A stretch of DNA of 64,000 nt, from contig NZ_FOCP01000003.1 of the NCBI RefSeq assembly GCF_900110145.1, positions 1-64,000 of the forward strand, read 5' to 3'. The position numbers were made by a program, and so were the translations under genes. The notes below the pieces were generated by a model, which saw only the letters and a program-made list of their open reading frames with translations, had not been told where the DNA came from and did no database searches. The DNA is from Nitrosomonas marina (GTDB lineage Bacteria; Pseudomonadota; Gammaproteobacteria; Burkholderiales; Nitrosomonadaceae). Shown piece by piece: positions 9,215-21,965 of the stretch (the first letter of the stretch is position 1; each line of letters starts with the position of its first letter).

Positions 9215-10393
9215 TTATCTAGCGCGCTGCTCAAGTATTTCTACAGCCGGCAGTTTTTTACCCTCCAAAAACTCAAGAAACGCCCCACCGGCTGTTGATA
9301 TATATGACACCTTGTCATATATATTGTATTTTTGAATTGCCGCTATCGTATCGCCACCACCTGCAAGTGTAAATGCATTCGTATCCGCAATAGCCCGTGC
9401 AATTTTCTCGGTGCCCGCACCAAATTGGTCAAACTCGAACACGCCGACAGGTCCGTTCCAAACCACGGTACCCGCATTCATAATAATGTCAGCAAGGGTT
9501 TGCGCACTTTTAGGACCAATATCAAAGATCATATCATCATCAGCGACGGCTTCTGAATCTTTTAAAATCGCAGGTTCATTTGAATCAAATTTTTTTCCAA
9601 CCACTACGTCAACTGCAATGGGTATGGATGCGTTTCGTTTGTTCATTTTTTCCATGAGCGATCTGGCCGTGGAGACAAGATCATCTTCACATAATGATTT
9701 CCCGATATTTTTTCCAGTCGCTCTTAAAAACGTATTAGCTATACCTCCACCAACGACCAGCTGGTCGACCTTTTCCGATAATGATTCAAGCACGGTCAGC
9801 TTTGTAGATACTTTCGACCCGCCCACAATAGCAACCATGGGTCTTGCCGGATCATGAAGCGCTTTCGTCAGGGCTTCAAGCTCTTCAGTCAATAAAATGC
9901 CCGCACAGGCGACAGGAGCATACTGAGCTATACCATACGTTGAAGCTTGCGCTCGATGTGCAGTACCAAATGCGTCCATCACAAAAACATCGCACAAGCT
10001 TGCATATTTACGAGCCGTTTCGTCTGAATTCTTTTTCTCGCCCTTATTGATACGACAATTTTCCAATACGACCAGCTCGCCTTCTGCGACTTCAAAACCG
10101 CCATCCATCCAATCTTTTATCAGGCGTACAGACTTATTTAACCGGGCAGCAATATTATCAGCAACAGGTTTCAAGGAATTCTCTTCAGACCACTCTCCCT
10201 CTTCCGGACGCCCTAAATGAGACGTCACCATTACCCTTGCACCAGCATTCAGACAATAATTGATTGTAGCCATCGAGGCAGTAATACGCGCATCTGAAGT
10301 TACCTTACCTTCTTTGACAGGCACATTCAGATCAGAACGAATAAAGACACGTTTTCCCTTGAGGTCAAGGTCTACAAGTTTGATAACAGACAC
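9215..10393 (-). CDS. pgk: phosphoglycerate kinase
   Basis: Interconverts 1,3-bisphosphoglycerate and 3-phosphoglycerate; in the Calvin cycle it consumes ATP on the reductive path. At 392 residues it is of normal length. Motifs include [14 protein letters not shown] at the start, [21 protein letters not shown], the nucleotide loop NGPVGVFE and the C-terminal GGGDTIAA. The start is GTG with GGAG 6-7 bases upstream. It sits between gap and pyk. Confidence 0.95.
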   Translation of the reverse strand: MSVIKLVDLDLKGKRVFIRSDLNVPVKEGKVTSDARITASMATINYCLNAGARVMVTSHLGRPEEGEWSEENSLKPVADNIAARLNKSVRLIKDWMDGGFEVAEGELVVLENCRINKGEKKNSDETARKYASLCDVFVMDAFGTAHRAQASTYGIAQYAPVACAGILLTEELEALTKALHDPARPMVAIVGGSKVSTKLTVLESLSEKVDQLVVGGGIANTFLRATGKNIGKSLCEDDLVSTARSLMEKMNKRNASIPIAVDVVVGKKFDSNEPAILKDSEAVADDDMIFDIGPKSAQTLADIIMNAGTVVWNGPVGVFEFDQFGAGTEKIARAIADTNAFTLAGGGDTIAAIQKYNIYDKVSYISTAGGAFLEFLEGKKLPAVEILEQRAR

Positions 10394-10423
10394 GGCGAAC
10401 TCCAGATTTATCCTAAAATGAAT

Positions 10424-10447
10424 AAAGGATAGCTTTTGCTACCCTTT
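10424..10447 (-). terminator. hairpin between gap and pgk
   Basis: AAAGGATAGC and GCTACCCTTT pair with one mismatch around a TTTT loop. It stands in the 170-base spacer downstream of gap and upstream of pgk on the minus strand, followed by a moderately T-rich stretch. It may be a partial terminator or an mRNA-end stabiliser that sets the gap:pgk ratio; this is inference. Confidence 0.4.
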
Positions 10448-10564
10448 ACTATTATCGATTCACGATCTTAACCGCTTGGCAGATTGGATTCGATAATTTA
10501 CCGAGTATCCTCAGGCATCATCGATTATCTTTTTTTCTCTGCCAAGTCACGGCATATATATTAA

Positions 10565-11620
<1,056 letters not shown>

Positions 11621-11630
11621 TCAAATGCTG

Positions 11631-13646
11631 TTAAAGCACTTCTTTGACTGTTTTAACAACATTTGCAACAGTAAATCCAAAGTGCTCAAATAATACATTT
11701 GCTGGTGCTGACTCGCCAAAGGTATCAATACCGACAACACCACCTTCCAACCCGACGTATTTACGCCAAAAATCCGTCACACCTGCTTCAATCGCCACGC
11801 GCACTATATTACGAGGCAATACACTTTCTCGATAAGCTTGGTCTTGACGATCGAATAATTGTGTACATGGCATGGAAACCACTCTTGCGTGTATACCCTC
11901 TTTTACCAGTGCTGCCTGCGCCTGCATCGCCAGTCCAACTTCCGAACCAGTTGCAATAAGGACTACCTGGGGCTGTCCGCTTTCAGCTTCTGACAAGACA
12001 TAGCCTCCTTTGTCAATCAGTTTGATCGTCTCATCATCGCGTTTCTGAAACGGCAGGTTCTGTCTGCTGAATATTAATGTGGATGGTCCGGTCGTTCGTT
12101 CTATTGAACGCGCCCATGCAACCGTTGATTCAACGGTATCACAAGGTCGCCACACATCCATATTTGGAATCAAGCGCAGTGTTGCGGTTTGTTCTACAGG
12201 TTGATGTGTTGGTCCATCTTCACCGAGGCCGATCGAATCATGTGTAAATACAAATAAATTCCGAATTTTCATCAGCGCAGCCATGCGTAACGCATTGCGC
12301 GCATATTCTGAAAACATCAGGAAGGTCGCACCATAAGGAATCAATCCTCCGTGCAATGAAATACCATTCATGATAGCGCTCATGCCAAATTCACGCACGC
12401 CGTAGTAAATATAATTCCCGCCCGATTCGTTGCTCACACCTTTTGATCCTGACCATAATGTCAGATTTGAACCAGCCAAATCAGCAGAACCTCCTATGAG
12501 CTCGGGCACTATTGGCGCCAAACCCTCTATTGCATTTTGAGAAGCTTTCCGGCTGGCAATAGTTTCCGCTTTACCGTTAACTTCATTAATCACAGCATCA
12601 ATATGACTTGTCCAATTTGGAGGTAATTCGCCTGCCATGCGCCGCTTGAATTCTGCAGCTTCAGACGAATATTTTTTTGCGTATTCAGCTAATTTTTGAT
12701 TCCACTCATCTTCGAGTTTTCTGCCTTTTTCCCGCGCATCCCATGCGCTGTATATCTCTTCAGGAATTTCAAAAGGCGGATGATGCCATCCAATATGCGG
12801 CCTTGCAGCTTCAATCTCAGCCTCGCCAAGGGCTGCGCCATGGACGGCATGTGTATTTGCCAGATTTGGGGAACCGAGACCAATGACCGTCTTACAACAA
12901 ATCATGGTTGGTTTATCATTAACCTGTTTAGCAGCTTCTATTGCTGCCTCAATCGCGACAGGATCGTGACCATTCACATCAGGCACAACATGCCAACCGT
13001 AAGACTCAAATCGCTTCGGCGTGTCATCAGTGAACCAGCCTTCTACATGACCATCAATCGAGATACCGTTGTCATCGTAGAAGCAGATCAACTTGCCCAG
13101 GCCCAACGTACCGGCCAGCGAACAAGCTTCATGGGAAATGCCTTCCATAAGACAACCGTCACCCAGAAAGACATAAGTATAGTGGTTGACAATATCAAAT
13201 CCCGGTCGATTGAACTCAGCAGCCAGTATCTTTTCTGCAATTGCCATTCCGACGGCATTAGTGATGCCTTGACCTAGTGGTCCCGTCGTTGTCTCAACAC
13301 CCGGTGTATAACCATATTCCGGATGACCCGGTGTTTTGGAATGGAGTTGACGGAACTTTTTTATTTCTTCCATCGGAAGATCGTACCCGGTCAAGTGCAA
13401 CAATGCGTAAATCAGCATAGAACCATGACCATTTGACAATACGAAACGGTCACGATCAACCCACTTGGGATTTTCAGGATTATGCCGGAAATGATGTATC
13501 CACAATACCTCAGCGATTTCAGCCATCCCCATTGGCATCCCGGGATGACCCGAATTGGCCTTTTGCACGGCATCCATGGCCAATGCCCTTATCGCACTGG
13601 TCATGTTCTTAAATACCGGCTCATCAAAATCTTTGAATGTATCCAT
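11631..13646 (-). CDS. tkt: transketolase
   Basis: Thiamine-diphosphate enzyme that moves two-carbon units between sugar phosphates in the Calvin cycle and pentose-phosphate pathway. The 671 residues show the N-terminal [14 protein letters not shown], the ThDP-binding motif [13 protein letters not shown] with the following DDNGISIDG, the pyrimidine-domain motif [17 protein letters not shown] and the transketolase C-terminal domain (TFGESAPA). It is the first gene of the carbon cluster and has a long upstream spacer. Confidence 0.95.
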   Translation of the reverse strand: MDTFKDFDEPVFKNMTSAIRALAMDAVQKANSGHPGMPMGMAEIAEVLWIHHFRHNPENPKWVDRDRFVLSNGHGSMLIYALLHLTGYDLPMEEIKKFRQLHSKTPGHPEYGYTPGVETTTGPLGQGITNAVGMAIAEKILAAEFNRPGFDIVNHYTYVFLGDGCLMEGISHEACSLAGTLGLGKLICFYDDNGISIDGHVEGWFTDDTPKRFESYGWHVVPDVNGHDPVAIEAAIEAAKQVNDKPTMICCKTVIGLGSPNLANTHAVHGAALGEAEIEAARPHIGWHHPPFEIPEEIYSAWDAREKGRKLEDEWNQKLAEYAKKYSSEAAEFKRRMAGELPPNWTSHIDAVINEVNGKAETIASRKASQNAIEGLAPIVPELIGGSADLAGSNLTLWSGSKGVSNESGGNYIYYGVREFGMSAIMNGISLHGGLIPYGATFLMFSEYARNALRMAALMKIRNLFVFTHDSIGLGEDGPTHQPVEQTATLRLIPNMDVWRPCDTVESTVAWARSIERTTGPSTLIFSRQNLPFQKRDDETIKLIDKGGYVLSEAESGQPQVVLIATGSEVGLAMQAQAALVKEGIHARVVSMPCTQLFDRQDQAYRESVLPRNIVRVAIEAGVTDFWRKYVGLEGGVVGIDTFGESAPANVLFEHFGFTVANVVKTVKEVL

Positions 13647-14250
13647 TGATACGTGCTCCCTTTTAATTATTCCTTTTATATTTATAAATCTCTTAAAACC
13701 TGAATTCTTCGTGTAAGAAAAATTAATGCTGGCAATTACTACTGCACAATTCCAAACACCAACATTTGCACACGCCGGCCCATGCAGCCAAAACGAATAT
13801 TATCGCTTAAGATGATTGATGAGACAACAACTAAAAGCTTAATTTAATGAATTAAATTAAAGCGGCATCTACATCGGAAACCATCAGTAAATTGTGGTCA
13901 TTAAAAAAGTGCTATCAATACTCATGGAACAAGTATTTCTGCCAGTTCTATGTCGGCGAGTTTAGTAAAATGCAGTTTGGCTGCAAACCTAGTCAAGGTT
14001 AACTCGCACGCCGGGTATATCTATCTAATTTACTCATAACAAAACCGGCGTGATGCATTTACAGAAACATGGATTTAGATTTATTAAAGTATCATATGTA
14101 TTTGAATATGCAGCTTGTTTCACTCCCCATAATTTCTGCGCTGCGTGTTTGACTTACTACTACCTGCCACAAACACTCAAGGCGTCTCCAGCAACCAGAA
14201 AGCGAACCGACCATTTTCAGACAGATGTATTTTGGGCAGCAAACAAATTA
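13647..14250. promoter_or_regulatory. spacer upstream of tkt, with an AT palindrome
   Basis: About 600 bases between tkt and lapA with no supported gene. It should carry the promoter of the tkt-gap-pgk-pyk-fba cluster. A near-perfect palindrome lies at 13839-13860, about 190 bases before the tkt start: TTAATTTAAT, GA, ATTAAATTAA. A plus-strand reading frame at 14050-14289 overlaps lapA and shows no family features, so it is not called. Confidence 0.5.
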
Positions 14251-14457
14251 TTATTTATTGATGTTTGTTTTACGCCATGTGGCAAGTAGCGTCAGGACAA
14301 CGCCCAAGGAAAAAACTATTAATAAAACAACACTTAAAGGCAACTCAAATGATTGATCGTAATAATAATTCAACGTTATATTTTCAGAATTATTCACAGA
14401 AAAACAAACCAGCCCTACAAATATGATTAATCGAAAAAGCCAATTTATGATATGCAT
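14251..14457 (-). CDS. LapA (DUF1049) family small membrane protein
   Basis: A 68-residue protein with two hydrophobic helices (about 5-20 and 39-62) and a short basic tail (WRKTNINK). The layout and position after ihfB match the LapA/DUF1049 family, which in Escherichia coli sits next to lapB and is tied to envelope lipopolysaccharide control. A lapB-like gene is not present directly downstream; the next gene in this direction is tkt, after 600 bases. Function is inferred from family and location. Confidence 0.8.
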   Translation of the reverse strand: MHIINWLFRLIIFVGLVCFSVNNSENITLNYYYDQSFELPLSVVLLIVFSLGVVLTLLATWRKTNINK

Positions 14458-14577
14458 ATTAGTTTAACCCCGACAGGTTTTTTAATCGATTCCTCTTGCA
14501 TCGTATTTGCACGAAACTTGACTGATTTATCAAGTGTAATCAACCTGCTTATTATCAGGTAGATCACACGACTCACA

Positions 14578-14862
14578 TTAGCTCCTATAATCGACGCGTT
14601 CTCTCATTTCCTTACCGGCTTTAAAATGCGGGACATACTTTGCAGGTACATGCACCTTTTCGCCAGATTTTGGATTTCTACCGATTCTGGGGGGCCTGTA
14701 ATTCAGGTCAAAACTCCCAAATCCACGAATTTCAATTCGCTGACCCTCAGCCAGGCTCTTGGCCATTGCATCGATGATCATTTTGACAGAAAGCTCGGCA
14801 TCTTTTGCTACGAGTTGCGGGAATCTGGCCGCAAGCCGTGAAATCAATTCAGATTTCGTCAT
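14578..14862 (-). CDS. ihfB: integration host factor subunit beta
   Basis: A 94-residue DNA-bending protein of the HU/IHF family. It has the dimerisation helices ([15 protein letters not shown]), the [20 protein letters not shown] arm that inserts into the minor groove with its key proline, and the C-terminal [12 protein letters not shown]. The rpsA-ihfB order is typical of proteobacteria and supports the beta subunit call over HU. Only 9 bases separate it from rpsA. Confidence 0.94.
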   Translation of the reverse strand: MTKSELISRLAARFPQLVAKDAELSVKMIIDAMAKSLAEGQRIEIRGFGSFDLNYRPPRIGRNPKSGEKVHVPAKYVPHFKAGKEMRERVDYRS

Positions 14863-14871
14863 GAATATTCC

Positions 14872-16581
14872 TTATTGCTCTGTGTTTTTACTATCCATTT
14901 TAGCTTTTAGTAAAGCACCCAGGCTTGTTGTTCCTGCATTTGCAGGCGCTTTGATCTTTTGCATTGCACTGGTTTCATCCGATTTGTCTTTCGCTTTGAT
15001 TGACAAATTGATAGCGCGGTTTTTGCGATCAATATTGACGATCATTGCCTCTACTGTTTCTCCTTCTTTTAAGTGAGTACGAATATCCTCAACTCGGTCA
15101 CGTGAAATTTCCGAAGCACGCAGATAGCCCTCCACTTCTTCCGTCAAAGTAATTACCGCACCTTTTGCGTCAATTGCTTTCACAGTACCCTCAACAATAC
15201 TGTTTTTATCATTCACAGCTACAAAGCTGTTGAATGGATCGTCTTCGAGCTGCTTGATACCAAGTGATATTCGTTCACGTTCAACATCGATGGACAGTAT
15301 TACTGCTTCTACTTCATCACCTTTTTTATAGTTACAGACTGCCTCTTCGCCAGGCTGATTCCACGACAAATCCGACAAATGTACCAGTCCATCTATGTTA
15401 CCAGGCAGTCCAATAAAAACGCCAAAATCGGTAATAGATTTGATTTGCCCTTTAACTTTGTCTCCTTTTTCGTGATTCATGGCAAACTCTTCCCACGGAT
15501 TCACTTGACACTGTTTCATGCCCAGAGAAATACGGCGACGCTCTTCATCAATCTCAAGAATCATCACTTCAACCTCATCGCCCAGCTGTACTACTTTAGA
15601 CGGGTAAACATTCTTGTTTGTCCAATCCATCTCTGATACGTGCACCAATCCTTCAATGCCTTGTTCTATTTCGATGAAAGCTCCGTAATCTGTCAGATTG
15701 GTCACTTTTCCGAACAAACGTGTACGCGGTGGATATCGGCGTGACAGTCCCACCCAAGGGTCTTCGGTCAATTGCTTCATACCGAGTGATACGCGGTTTT
15801 TCTCTTGATCGAACTTGAGAACTTTTGCAGTCACTTCATCACCGATACTAACTACTTCTGACGGATGTTTGACGCGGCGCCATGCCAAATCCGTAATATG
15901 CAGTAAACCGTCTATACCGCCCAAATCAACAAATGCACCATAATCAGTGATATTCTTGACTATACCCTGCACTACCGAACCTTCTTCCAGGCTAGCCAGC
16001 AATGACTCGCGATCTGCCCCCTGCGTTTCTTCAAGAACAGCACGCCGTGAAACCACGACGTTATTCCGCTTGCGATCCAATTTAATCACCTTGAACTCCA
16101 TCTCCTTATTTTCGTAAGGAGTGGTGTCCTTCACAGGGCGGATATCGACCAACGATCCTGGCAAAAAAGCCCGTATGCCATTGATCATAGCAGTCAAACC
16201 ACCCTTCACTTTACCATTAACCATACCGGTCACAATCTTACCGCTCTCCATGGCTTCTTCAAGTTCATGCCATGCGGTCAGACGCTTGGCCTTGTCGCGA
16301 GACAAACGCGTTTCTCCATAACCGTCCTCTAATGTTTCGATCGCCACACTGACAAAATCGCCGGGCTGTACTTCAATCTCCCCTTTGTCATTTTTAAACT
16401 CCTCGACAGGAATGTAGCTTTCTGATTTCAAACCAGCATTAACAACAACAATATTATAGTCAACACGAACAACCTCAGCCGTGATGACTTCGCCAGCACG
16501 CATTTCCTGGCGCGCAAGACTCTCTTGAAACAGATCTGCAAAACTTTCTGAGGATTTTGTTACGGTGGAAGCAGTAGTCAT
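14872..16581 (-). CDS. rpsA: 30S ribosomal protein S1
   Basis: S1 binds mRNA and helps the small subunit start translation. The 569-residue product holds six S1/OB repeats at roughly residues 30-100, 115-180, 200-270, 285-355, 370-440 and 455-525; the repeat signatures [31 protein letters not shown] and [16 protein letters not shown] are easily seen. The length and repeat number match the long proteobacterial form. It lies in the aroA-cmk-rpsA-ihfB operon, with 125 bases between cmk and rpsA that could hold an rpsA promoter or autoregulatory leader. Confidence 0.96.
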   Translation of the reverse strand: MTTASTVTKSSESFADLFQESLARQEMRAGEVITAEVVRVDYNIVVVNAGLKSESYIPVEEFKNDKGEIEVQPGDFVSVAIETLEDGYGETRLSRDKAKRLTAWHELEEAMESGKIVTGMVNGKVKGGLTAMINGIRAFLPGSLVDIRPVKDTTPYENKEMEFKVIKLDRKRNNVVVSRRAVLEETQGADRESLLASLEEGSVVQGIVKNITDYGAFVDLGGIDGLLHITDLAWRRVKHPSEVVSIGDEVTAKVLKFDQEKNRVSLGMKQLTEDPWVGLSRRYPPRTRLFGKVTNLTDYGAFIEIEQGIEGLVHVSEMDWTNKNVYPSKVVQLGDEVEVMILEIDEERRRISLGMKQCQVNPWEEFAMNHEKGDKVKGQIKSITDFGVFIGLPGNIDGLVHLSDLSWNQPGEEAVCNYKKGDEVEAVILSIDVERERISLGIKQLEDDPFNSFVAVNDKNSIVEGTVKAIDAKGAVITLTEEVEGYLRASEISRDRVEDIRTHLKEGETVEAMIVNIDRKNRAINLSIKAKDKSDETSAMQKIKAPANAGTTSLGALLKAKMDSKNTEQ

Positions 16582-16706
16582 TATAAAAAATACCTGATGT
16601 TTCTCTTCTTTAGACAGAAGATTGGGTTAGTTAATAATATTTGTCTGAAAATCAAGTGCCTGTTACAGGTTCAACAAACCCTGAATAACAAGCGCATGGT
16701 ATATTT

Positions 16707-17387
16707 TCAAACACTCTCGTCAGCACAGCATTCCCGGTACCATTCAAGTACACGGTTCTGTGCCTGTAAAATAGAAAGCGAGGTTGTATCTAGCAACCTC
16801 GCATCTGCGTTCTGCTGCAAAGGCGCTACTCCACGTTTTGAATCACGCGCATCGCGTTCTTGAATATCCTTTTGCAGTTCAGTTATATTAGCATTTAATC
16901 CTTTCTCTATCAACTGCTTATAGCGCCTCTGTGCACGCACCGCTGGACTGGCTGTCAAAAAAATTTTTAACAGAGCATCCGGAAATATTACCGACCCCAT
17001 ATCGCGTCCGTCAGTAACCAGTCCAGGCGGTTGCCTGAAAGCACGTTGTCGCGAGATCAAAGCTTCTCTTACCGCGGGATAAGAAGCAAGTTGCGAAGCC
17101 ATATTGCCACATTCTTCGGTACGAATTTCTTCAGTAACCTGCTTGTTTTCAAGATAGGTTTCTTCGTCTCTGAAAACAACATCCAAATTTAAGGCAACTA
17201 GTGCCAGCTTTTTTTCATCAGTAGACATAACACCGGACTGCAGCGCTTTAATAGCCACTAAACGATACAAAGCCCCGCTGTCCAAATAATGAAAACCAAG
17301 CTCCTTGGCCACCAGATGTGCCACCGTGCCCTTACCGGACGCCGAGGGGCCATCAATTGTAATGACTGGAATACTGTTTAAACTCAT
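16707..17387 (-). CDS. cmk: (d)CMP kinase
   Basis: Phosphorylates CMP and dCMP with ATP. The 226 residues include the P-loop DGPSASGKGT (about 12-21), the CMP-binding LDSGALYR, and the loop TDGRDMGSVIFPDA. The gene is 9 bases after aroA and before rpsA, the standard order. No unusual features. Confidence 0.95.
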   Translation of the reverse strand: MSLNSIPVITIDGPSASGKGTVAHLVAKELGFHYLDSGALYRLVAIKALQSGVMSTDEKKLALVALNLDVVFRDEETYLENKQVTEEIRTEECGNMASQLASYPAVREALISRQRAFRQPPGLVTDGRDMGSVIFPDALLKIFLTASPAVRAQRRYKQLIEKGLNANITELQKDIQERDARDSKRGVAPLQQNADARLLDTTSLSILQAQNRVLEWYRECCADESV

Positions 17388-17396
17388 ACTCTCGAT

Positions 17397-18710
17397 TTAT
17401 TCCTCAAAACGCACAACCCGCTTGAATTGATCAAAATATTCCGGAAAAGTTTTCTTTACACAATCTGGATCATTTATACGCACGGGAACTCCAAAAGCCA
17501 CCAGAGAAAAACTCATCGCCATACGATGATCATCATATGTATCGATTGCAACACCGGCAGTCAAACTATTTTCAGGCGGTGTTATTCTCAAGTAATCATG
17601 ACCTTCTTCTATGTCTGCCCCCAGCTTCTGAAGTTCTTTTGACATTGCTGCAAGCCTGTCAGTTTCTTTTAAACGCCAGCTTGCAATATTTTTAAGGGTT
17701 GTCACACCTTTTGCGAATAGAGCAGCTACTGCAAGTGTCATCGCCGCATCCGGTATATGATTACAGTCTAAATCTATCGCTCGCAGAGGACGGTGCGCCG
17801 TTCCTTTCAACGAACAACTTGCCTCAATCCAGTTCGTGCCCATACGAATACACGCACCCATTTTTTCCAGAGCCTCGGCAAATTTCACATCACCCTGAAC
17901 ACTCTCGCGCCCTACACCCTGAACACGCACAGGACCACCGCCAATCGCGCCTGCAGCGAGAAAATACGATGCAGACGATGCATCCCCTTCGACAGCGATT
18001 TCGCCGGGACTACAATAATGCTGAGGTGCCTGCAATACAAAACGCCGCCATGCAGTCTGCTCTACAAGCACACCGAATTTGCGCATTTGCGCTAGCGTCA
18101 ATGCCACATATGGCTGCGAGATTAATGTACCGGAAACTTCAATGGTTATTTTTCTCCCTGTAATCGGAAGCGCCATTAGCAAACCTGTCAAATATTGACT
18201 GGATACACCGCCTTTTACAGTCAAATGAATATCATCATGCCCCAGTACAACCGGATTAATTTGCAGCGGAGGATAACCCGGGTTTTCAAGATAGGTGATA
18301 TTCGCACCGATTTGACGCAAGGCATCAACCAAATCACCGATTGGTCGTTCGTGCATACGCGCAACACCTGATAACCGGTAGCACCCATTCATCAGAGCCA
18401 GCACCGCAACCAGTGGACGATAAGCTGTACCCGCATTACCCAGGTACAAGTTTGCCTCTTTCTCCTTAAAATAACCGCCGGCTCCGATTATGCGATAACT
18501 GTTATCACTGGTTTGCGAAATACCCACACCCAGTTTGGTTAACGCTTTCAGCATATAATCAGTGTCATCCGAAACGAGCAAATCTCGGACATGTGTTATT
18601 CCGTGCGCCAGCGCAGCAAGTAACAAAATACGATTGGATATGCTCTTGGAGCCAGGTAGCTGAATCGTGCCTTGCGCCATTCTAATGGCCGGCAAATCAA
18701 GCCAATTCAT
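17397..18710 (-). CDS. aroA: 3-phosphoshikimate 1-carboxyvinyltransferase (EPSP synthase)
   Basis: Sixth step of the shikimate path: joins shikimate 3-phosphate and phosphoenolpyruvate. The 437-residue protein has the start motif [18 protein letters not shown], the class I signature GNAGTAYRP, the [15 protein letters not shown] segment and the C-terminal [12 protein letters not shown]. It is the first visible gene of the aroA-cmk-rpsA-ihfB-lapA run. Confidence 0.95.
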   Translation of the reverse strand: MNWLDLPAIRMAQGTIQLPGSKSISNRILLLAALAHGITHVRDLLVSDDTDYMLKALTKLGVGISQTSDNSYRIIGAGGYFKEKEANLYLGNAGTAYRPLVAVLALMNGCYRLSGVARMHERPIGDLVDALRQIGANITYLENPGYPPLQINPVVLGHDDIHLTVKGGVSSQYLTGLLMALPITGRKITIEVSGTLISQPYVALTLAQMRKFGVLVEQTAWRRFVLQAPQHYCSPGEIAVEGDASSASYFLAAGAIGGGPVRVQGVGRESVQGDVKFAEALEKMGACIRMGTNWIEASCSLKGTAHRPLRAIDLDCNHIPDAAMTLAVAALFAKGVTTLKNIASWRLKETDRLAAMSKELQKLGADIEEGHDYLRITPPENSLTAGVAIDTYDDHRMAMSFSLVAFGVPVRINDPDCVKKTFPEYFDQFKRVVRFEE

Positions 18711-19056
18711 GACAATTCATAAATAAAAAGGATGGATAATAACGCATATCGTGTAATAAGCATATTTATATCAATCGGCAAACTATTCAAAGACAATGAT
18801 AAAGTCAGGATTTTACATGCCATCAATTTTTATATACTCTGGCCCACGCCAGATAAAACGCCACAATACTATTTTTCAACTTACCCTGTTTAAGGTAATC
18901 TATTGTTAAATTGCTTTACAATTTACTCTCCAAATCTTGGGAAGTTTATGATTCTAGCATTTGTATACAGCGTCTTGAAAAGCAGCATGCGCCAATACAA
19001 ACAGCAATAACAGAAACAATAATGTAATAACAACACAACACTTGAAGAGGATTAAC
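18711..19056. other. spacer between aroA and a small membrane-protein gene
   Basis: About 350 AT-rich bases between divergently read genes, so promoters for both aroA and the small membrane protein should lie here. I see no clear sigma-70 pair, operator or RNA gene. Confidence 0.4.
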
Positions 19057-19311
19057 ATGTTTTACATGGAAGATGCAGAAATTGCTTTAATGTTCTCACT
19101 GCTAGCCATTCCTGTTGCTATCTGGCTGCAGCTATGGGTGAAAAGCCGAAGGGAAAGCCGTAGAAACATCTCGGGTGATGAGGAATTTGAAAATACTGGA
19201 CGCGCCTTTTTCTCCATTATAGTTGAAGGAACAGCCGTCATTGGTGGCCTGATAATGATCATTGTTGCCTCAGGCGGCGTAATCAAATATATTATTAATT
19301 TTTATACATAA
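19057..19311 (+). CDS. small two-helix membrane protein, family not recognised
   Basis: An 84-residue product with an acidic start (MFYMEDAEIAL), a hydrophobic helix (about 9-25), a basic segment (KSRRESRRN), an acidic stretch (SGDEEFENTG) and a second hydrophobic helix (about 52-78). ATG 19057 is chosen because GAGG lies 7 bases before it; the TTG at 19042 lies ahead of that site. The arrangement predicts an inner-membrane protein with the charged middle in the cytoplasm. I do not recognise the family and assign no function. It stands alone, converging on topB. Confidence 0.65.
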   Translation: MFYMEDAEIALMFSLLAIPVAIWLQLWVKSRRESRRNISGDEEFENTGRAFFSIIVEGTAVIGGLIMIIVASGGVIKYIINFYT

Positions 19312-19325
19312 TTCCCATCTACCGA

Positions 19326-19364
19326 ACCCGGCATCCGGATAACATGTATTGCCAAGTGCCGGGT
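19326..19364. terminator. inverted repeat between convergent genes
   Basis: ACCCGGCA and TGCCGGGT (8-bp perfect arms, 23-base loop) lie between the stop of the small membrane protein and that of topB. No T-run follows, so a terminator role is only possible. Confidence 0.35.
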
Positions 19365-19430
19365 ACACGTCTCACGCAGATATCAACAATAATAGCGATT
19401 TGGATAGATAAATCCATTATGGTACAACTC

Positions 19431-21965
19431 CTAAGTTTCTTTACTTGTTCTTGCTGACCGCCCGACTTGCTTTTCTTTGACCTTACCCTTTGTTTTAGCT
19501 GCCGTTTCTTTTTCGGCCGTTTTGGATTTTCTCTGCTCAAACTCAAATCCGATTTTACCGTCGGAATTTATGACAAGATACGCCGAAAAGGGTCTGCCTT
19601 TTTTGGATATGAATTTTGTAAGCAAATCCGTTTTTCCTGTTCCAAGCAGTTTTGTAACCTGTTCCGGCTCAATCGAGCGCTCCAGAATAATCTTGCCCAT
19701 TTTAAAGCTACAAGACCTTGAAGCGCCCACCGCATGCTCACATAAATAGTAAATACCATGTTCATAGACATTATGCTGACATAAAGGGCATTTTCCGAGC
19801 GATGTTTGATTCGAGAAATCTACAGATTCCTGATCTTCTTCATTATTTCCGAAATCAAACTTCATTTCAAAATCGTCTGTCAGTTTGATATTAGCATTAA
19901 ACAATCGCCCCATTTTGCTGCGAAATCCTTGCAACGGCCCGACTTCTTTTTGCGTAATTAATGTTTCCATTTCTTCAATCTCGAACTGGCGTCCGGCCAG
20001 TATCTTCCAGACCGCAAAATCACATTGCTGACATTTGAACTTTTTGTATGTCTCCTGCACCACCCCTCCACACTTGGGACAAGGCGATTTTAGTGTAGCA
20101 AAATCACCTTCTATCGTTTCGCCACGATGGGTTTTTGCCTGTTCGACGATATGCTTCGTCATTCCTGCAATTTTTTCCATAAACGCGCTGCGTTTTAACT
20201 CGCCTTTTTCTATCTGTCGTAACTGAAACTCCCAGTTACCTGTTAATTCGGGTGAAATCAGTTCTGGAATTTTAAGGCCTCGCAGCAGTGTAACCAACGA
20301 AAAGGCTTTTGCAGTCGGATGCAGCTCACGACCAACCCTTAACAGATAATTTTCCGAAACCAGTCCCTCAATTATTGCGGCCCGTGTCGCGGGTGTACCC
20401 AATCCCTTGTCACTCATTGCAGCTCGCAAATCTTCGTCCCCCACCAGTTTGCCTGCACCTTCCATGGCCGACAGCAGCGTCGCTTCTGTAAATCTGGCAG
20501 GCGGGCGTGTTTGGTTGGCGATAATAGTGATCTCCGAGGCCGTCACAGGTTTTCCGGGATTGACCGCCACCAACGATGTGTCGTCCTCAGCGTTACCTTG
20601 CACCTTCTTACCATATACTGCCTGCCACCCGGGATTTACCATAACTTTTCCCTCGGTTTTGAATGGTTCTTCTTCAACCCGGGTTATCCTCGTGGTTATC
20701 AAAAATTCTGCTGCAGGATAGAATATCGCAATAAAACGTTTTGTCACCAAATCATAAAGCTTGGCTTCAGCTTCATTGAGTTTCTTGGGATTGAGCAAGG
20801 TTGGAATAATGGCAAAATGATCAGAAATCTTGGCATTATTGAAAATACGCTTATTGGGTTTTATCCAGTCTGCACGCAGTACCTGATTAGCATGCTCCCC
20901 ATAAGCGGTATCTCCCAAATTAGCCATGGTATCTCTCACAGTCTCAACATAATCCTCTGGCAATGCGCGCGAATCAGTCCGCGGGTAAGTCAGAACTTTA
21001 TGCTTTTCATAAAGCGCTTGTGCCAGCCCCAGTGTCGCCTTGGCGGAAAACCCAAAACGACCATTGGCATCACGCTGCAGACTGGTCAGATCATACAGTA
21101 ATGGACATGTTTCTCTGGATGGTTTACTTTCCTCCGTGACAATACCTGCTTTTCCCTCGCACTTGACACTAATTGACTCGGCCTTTTTTCTATCCCAGAT
21201 ACGATCCGGTTTGAGCTCAGCGTTTGTCTTATCTTTCTTGAAAGTCTCATCAAACCATTTACCAAAATAACTGCCATTCTCAGTTGCGAATTCGCCTTGC
21301 ACCTCCCAGTAGTCTTTTGGCTTGAATTTCTTGATTTTTTCTTCACGCTCGACAAGAATCGCCAGGGTCGGTGTTTGCACACGACCAACTGTCGTTTTGT
21401 GGAACCCGCCTTCCTGAGAATTAAAAGCGGTCATGGCTCGCGTACCATTAATACCTACCAGCCAGTCAGATTCAGAACGACTGATCGCCGCTTCGGCCAA
21501 AGACTGCACTGCAGAATTTTCCAGAAGGTGTGAGAACCCTTCCCGAATGGCATCAGGGGTCATAGATTGCAGCCAAAGACGTTTAATCGGTTTTTTTGTT
21601 CCGGCGTGCCTAACAATATAATTAAAAATCAGTTCGCCTTCGCGACCCGCATCGCAGGCATTGATAATTGTATCCACATCCTTACGCTTGATCAGTTTAG
21701 TCAAGAGCTTTAACCGCGCTGCAGTTTTTTCGATAGGATTCAGATCAAAATGCGGGGGTATTACCGGCAGATTTGCAAAACTCCACTTACCTCGTTTAAC
21801 TTCATATTCCTGAGGGACAACAAGTTCTAACAGATGACCAACCGCCGAAGAAACAATGTACGCATCGCTCTCAAAATAATCAGTATGCTTCGCAAAACCG
21901 CCCAGGGCGCGTGTAATATCAGTCGCAACGGAAGGCTTCTCTGCGATAATCAACGATTTACTCAT
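19431..21965 (-). CDS. topB: DNA topoisomerase III (type IA)
   Basis: The 844-residue enzyme relaxes and decatenates DNA through a single-strand break. It starts with the TOPRIM domain (SLIIAEKPSVATDI; DAGREGELIF), has the catalytic tyrosine in TYPRTDSRALP near residue 327, and the type IA segment GTPATRAAIIEGL. The C-terminal part carries zinc-ribbon-like cysteine pairs (CPKC..CQQC; CPLC..CEH) and a basic tail rich in Lys, as in topoisomerases that bind DNA through accessory domains. It follows smg and dprA in the same direction. The zinc-finger tail is longer than in E. coli TopB; such tails are common in betaproteobacteria. Confidence 0.9.
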   Translation of the reverse strand: MSKSLIIAEKPSVATDITRALGGFAKHTDYFESDAYIVSSAVGHLLELVVPQEYEVKRGKWSFANLPVIPPHFDLNPIEKTAARLKLLTKLIKRKDVDTIINACDAGREGELIFNYIVRHAGTKKPIKRLWLQSMTPDAIREGFSHLLENSAVQSLAEAAISRSESDWLVGINGTRAMTAFNSQEGGFHKTTVGRVQTPTLAILVEREEKIKKFKPKDYWEVQGEFATENGSYFGKWFDETFKKDKTNAELKPDRIWDRKKAESISVKCEGKAGIVTEESKPSRETCPLLYDLTSLQRDANGRFGFSAKATLGLAQALYEKHKVLTYPRTDSRALPEDYVETVRDTMANLGDTAYGEHANQVLRADWIKPNKRIFNNAKISDHFAIIPTLLNPKKLNEAEAKLYDLVTKRFIAIFYPAAEFLITTRITRVEEEPFKTEGKVMVNPGWQAVYGKKVQGNAEDDTSLVAVNPGKPVTASEITIIANQTRPPARFTEATLLSAMEGAGKLVGDEDLRAAMSDKGLGTPATRAAIIEGLVSENYLLRVGRELHPTAKAFSLVTLLRGLKIPELISPELTGNWEFQLRQIEKGELKRSAFMEKIAGMTKHIVEQAKTHRGETIEGDFATLKSPCPKCGGVVQETYKKFKCQQCDFAVWKILAGRQFEIEEMETLITQKEVGPLQGFRSKMGRLFNANIKLTDDFEMKFDFGNNEEDQESVDFSNQTSLGKCPLCQHNVYEHGIYYLCEHAVGASRSCSFKMGKIILERSIEPEQVTKLLGTGKTDLLTKFISKKGRPFSAYLVINSDGKIGFEFEQRKSKTAEKETAAKTKGKVKEKQVGRSARTSKET

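Noticed and set aside
14050..14289. 79-codon plus-strand frame in the tkt-lapA spacer
   Set aside because: No family features, no ribosome site, and it overlaps the start region of the convincing lapA gene on the other strand.
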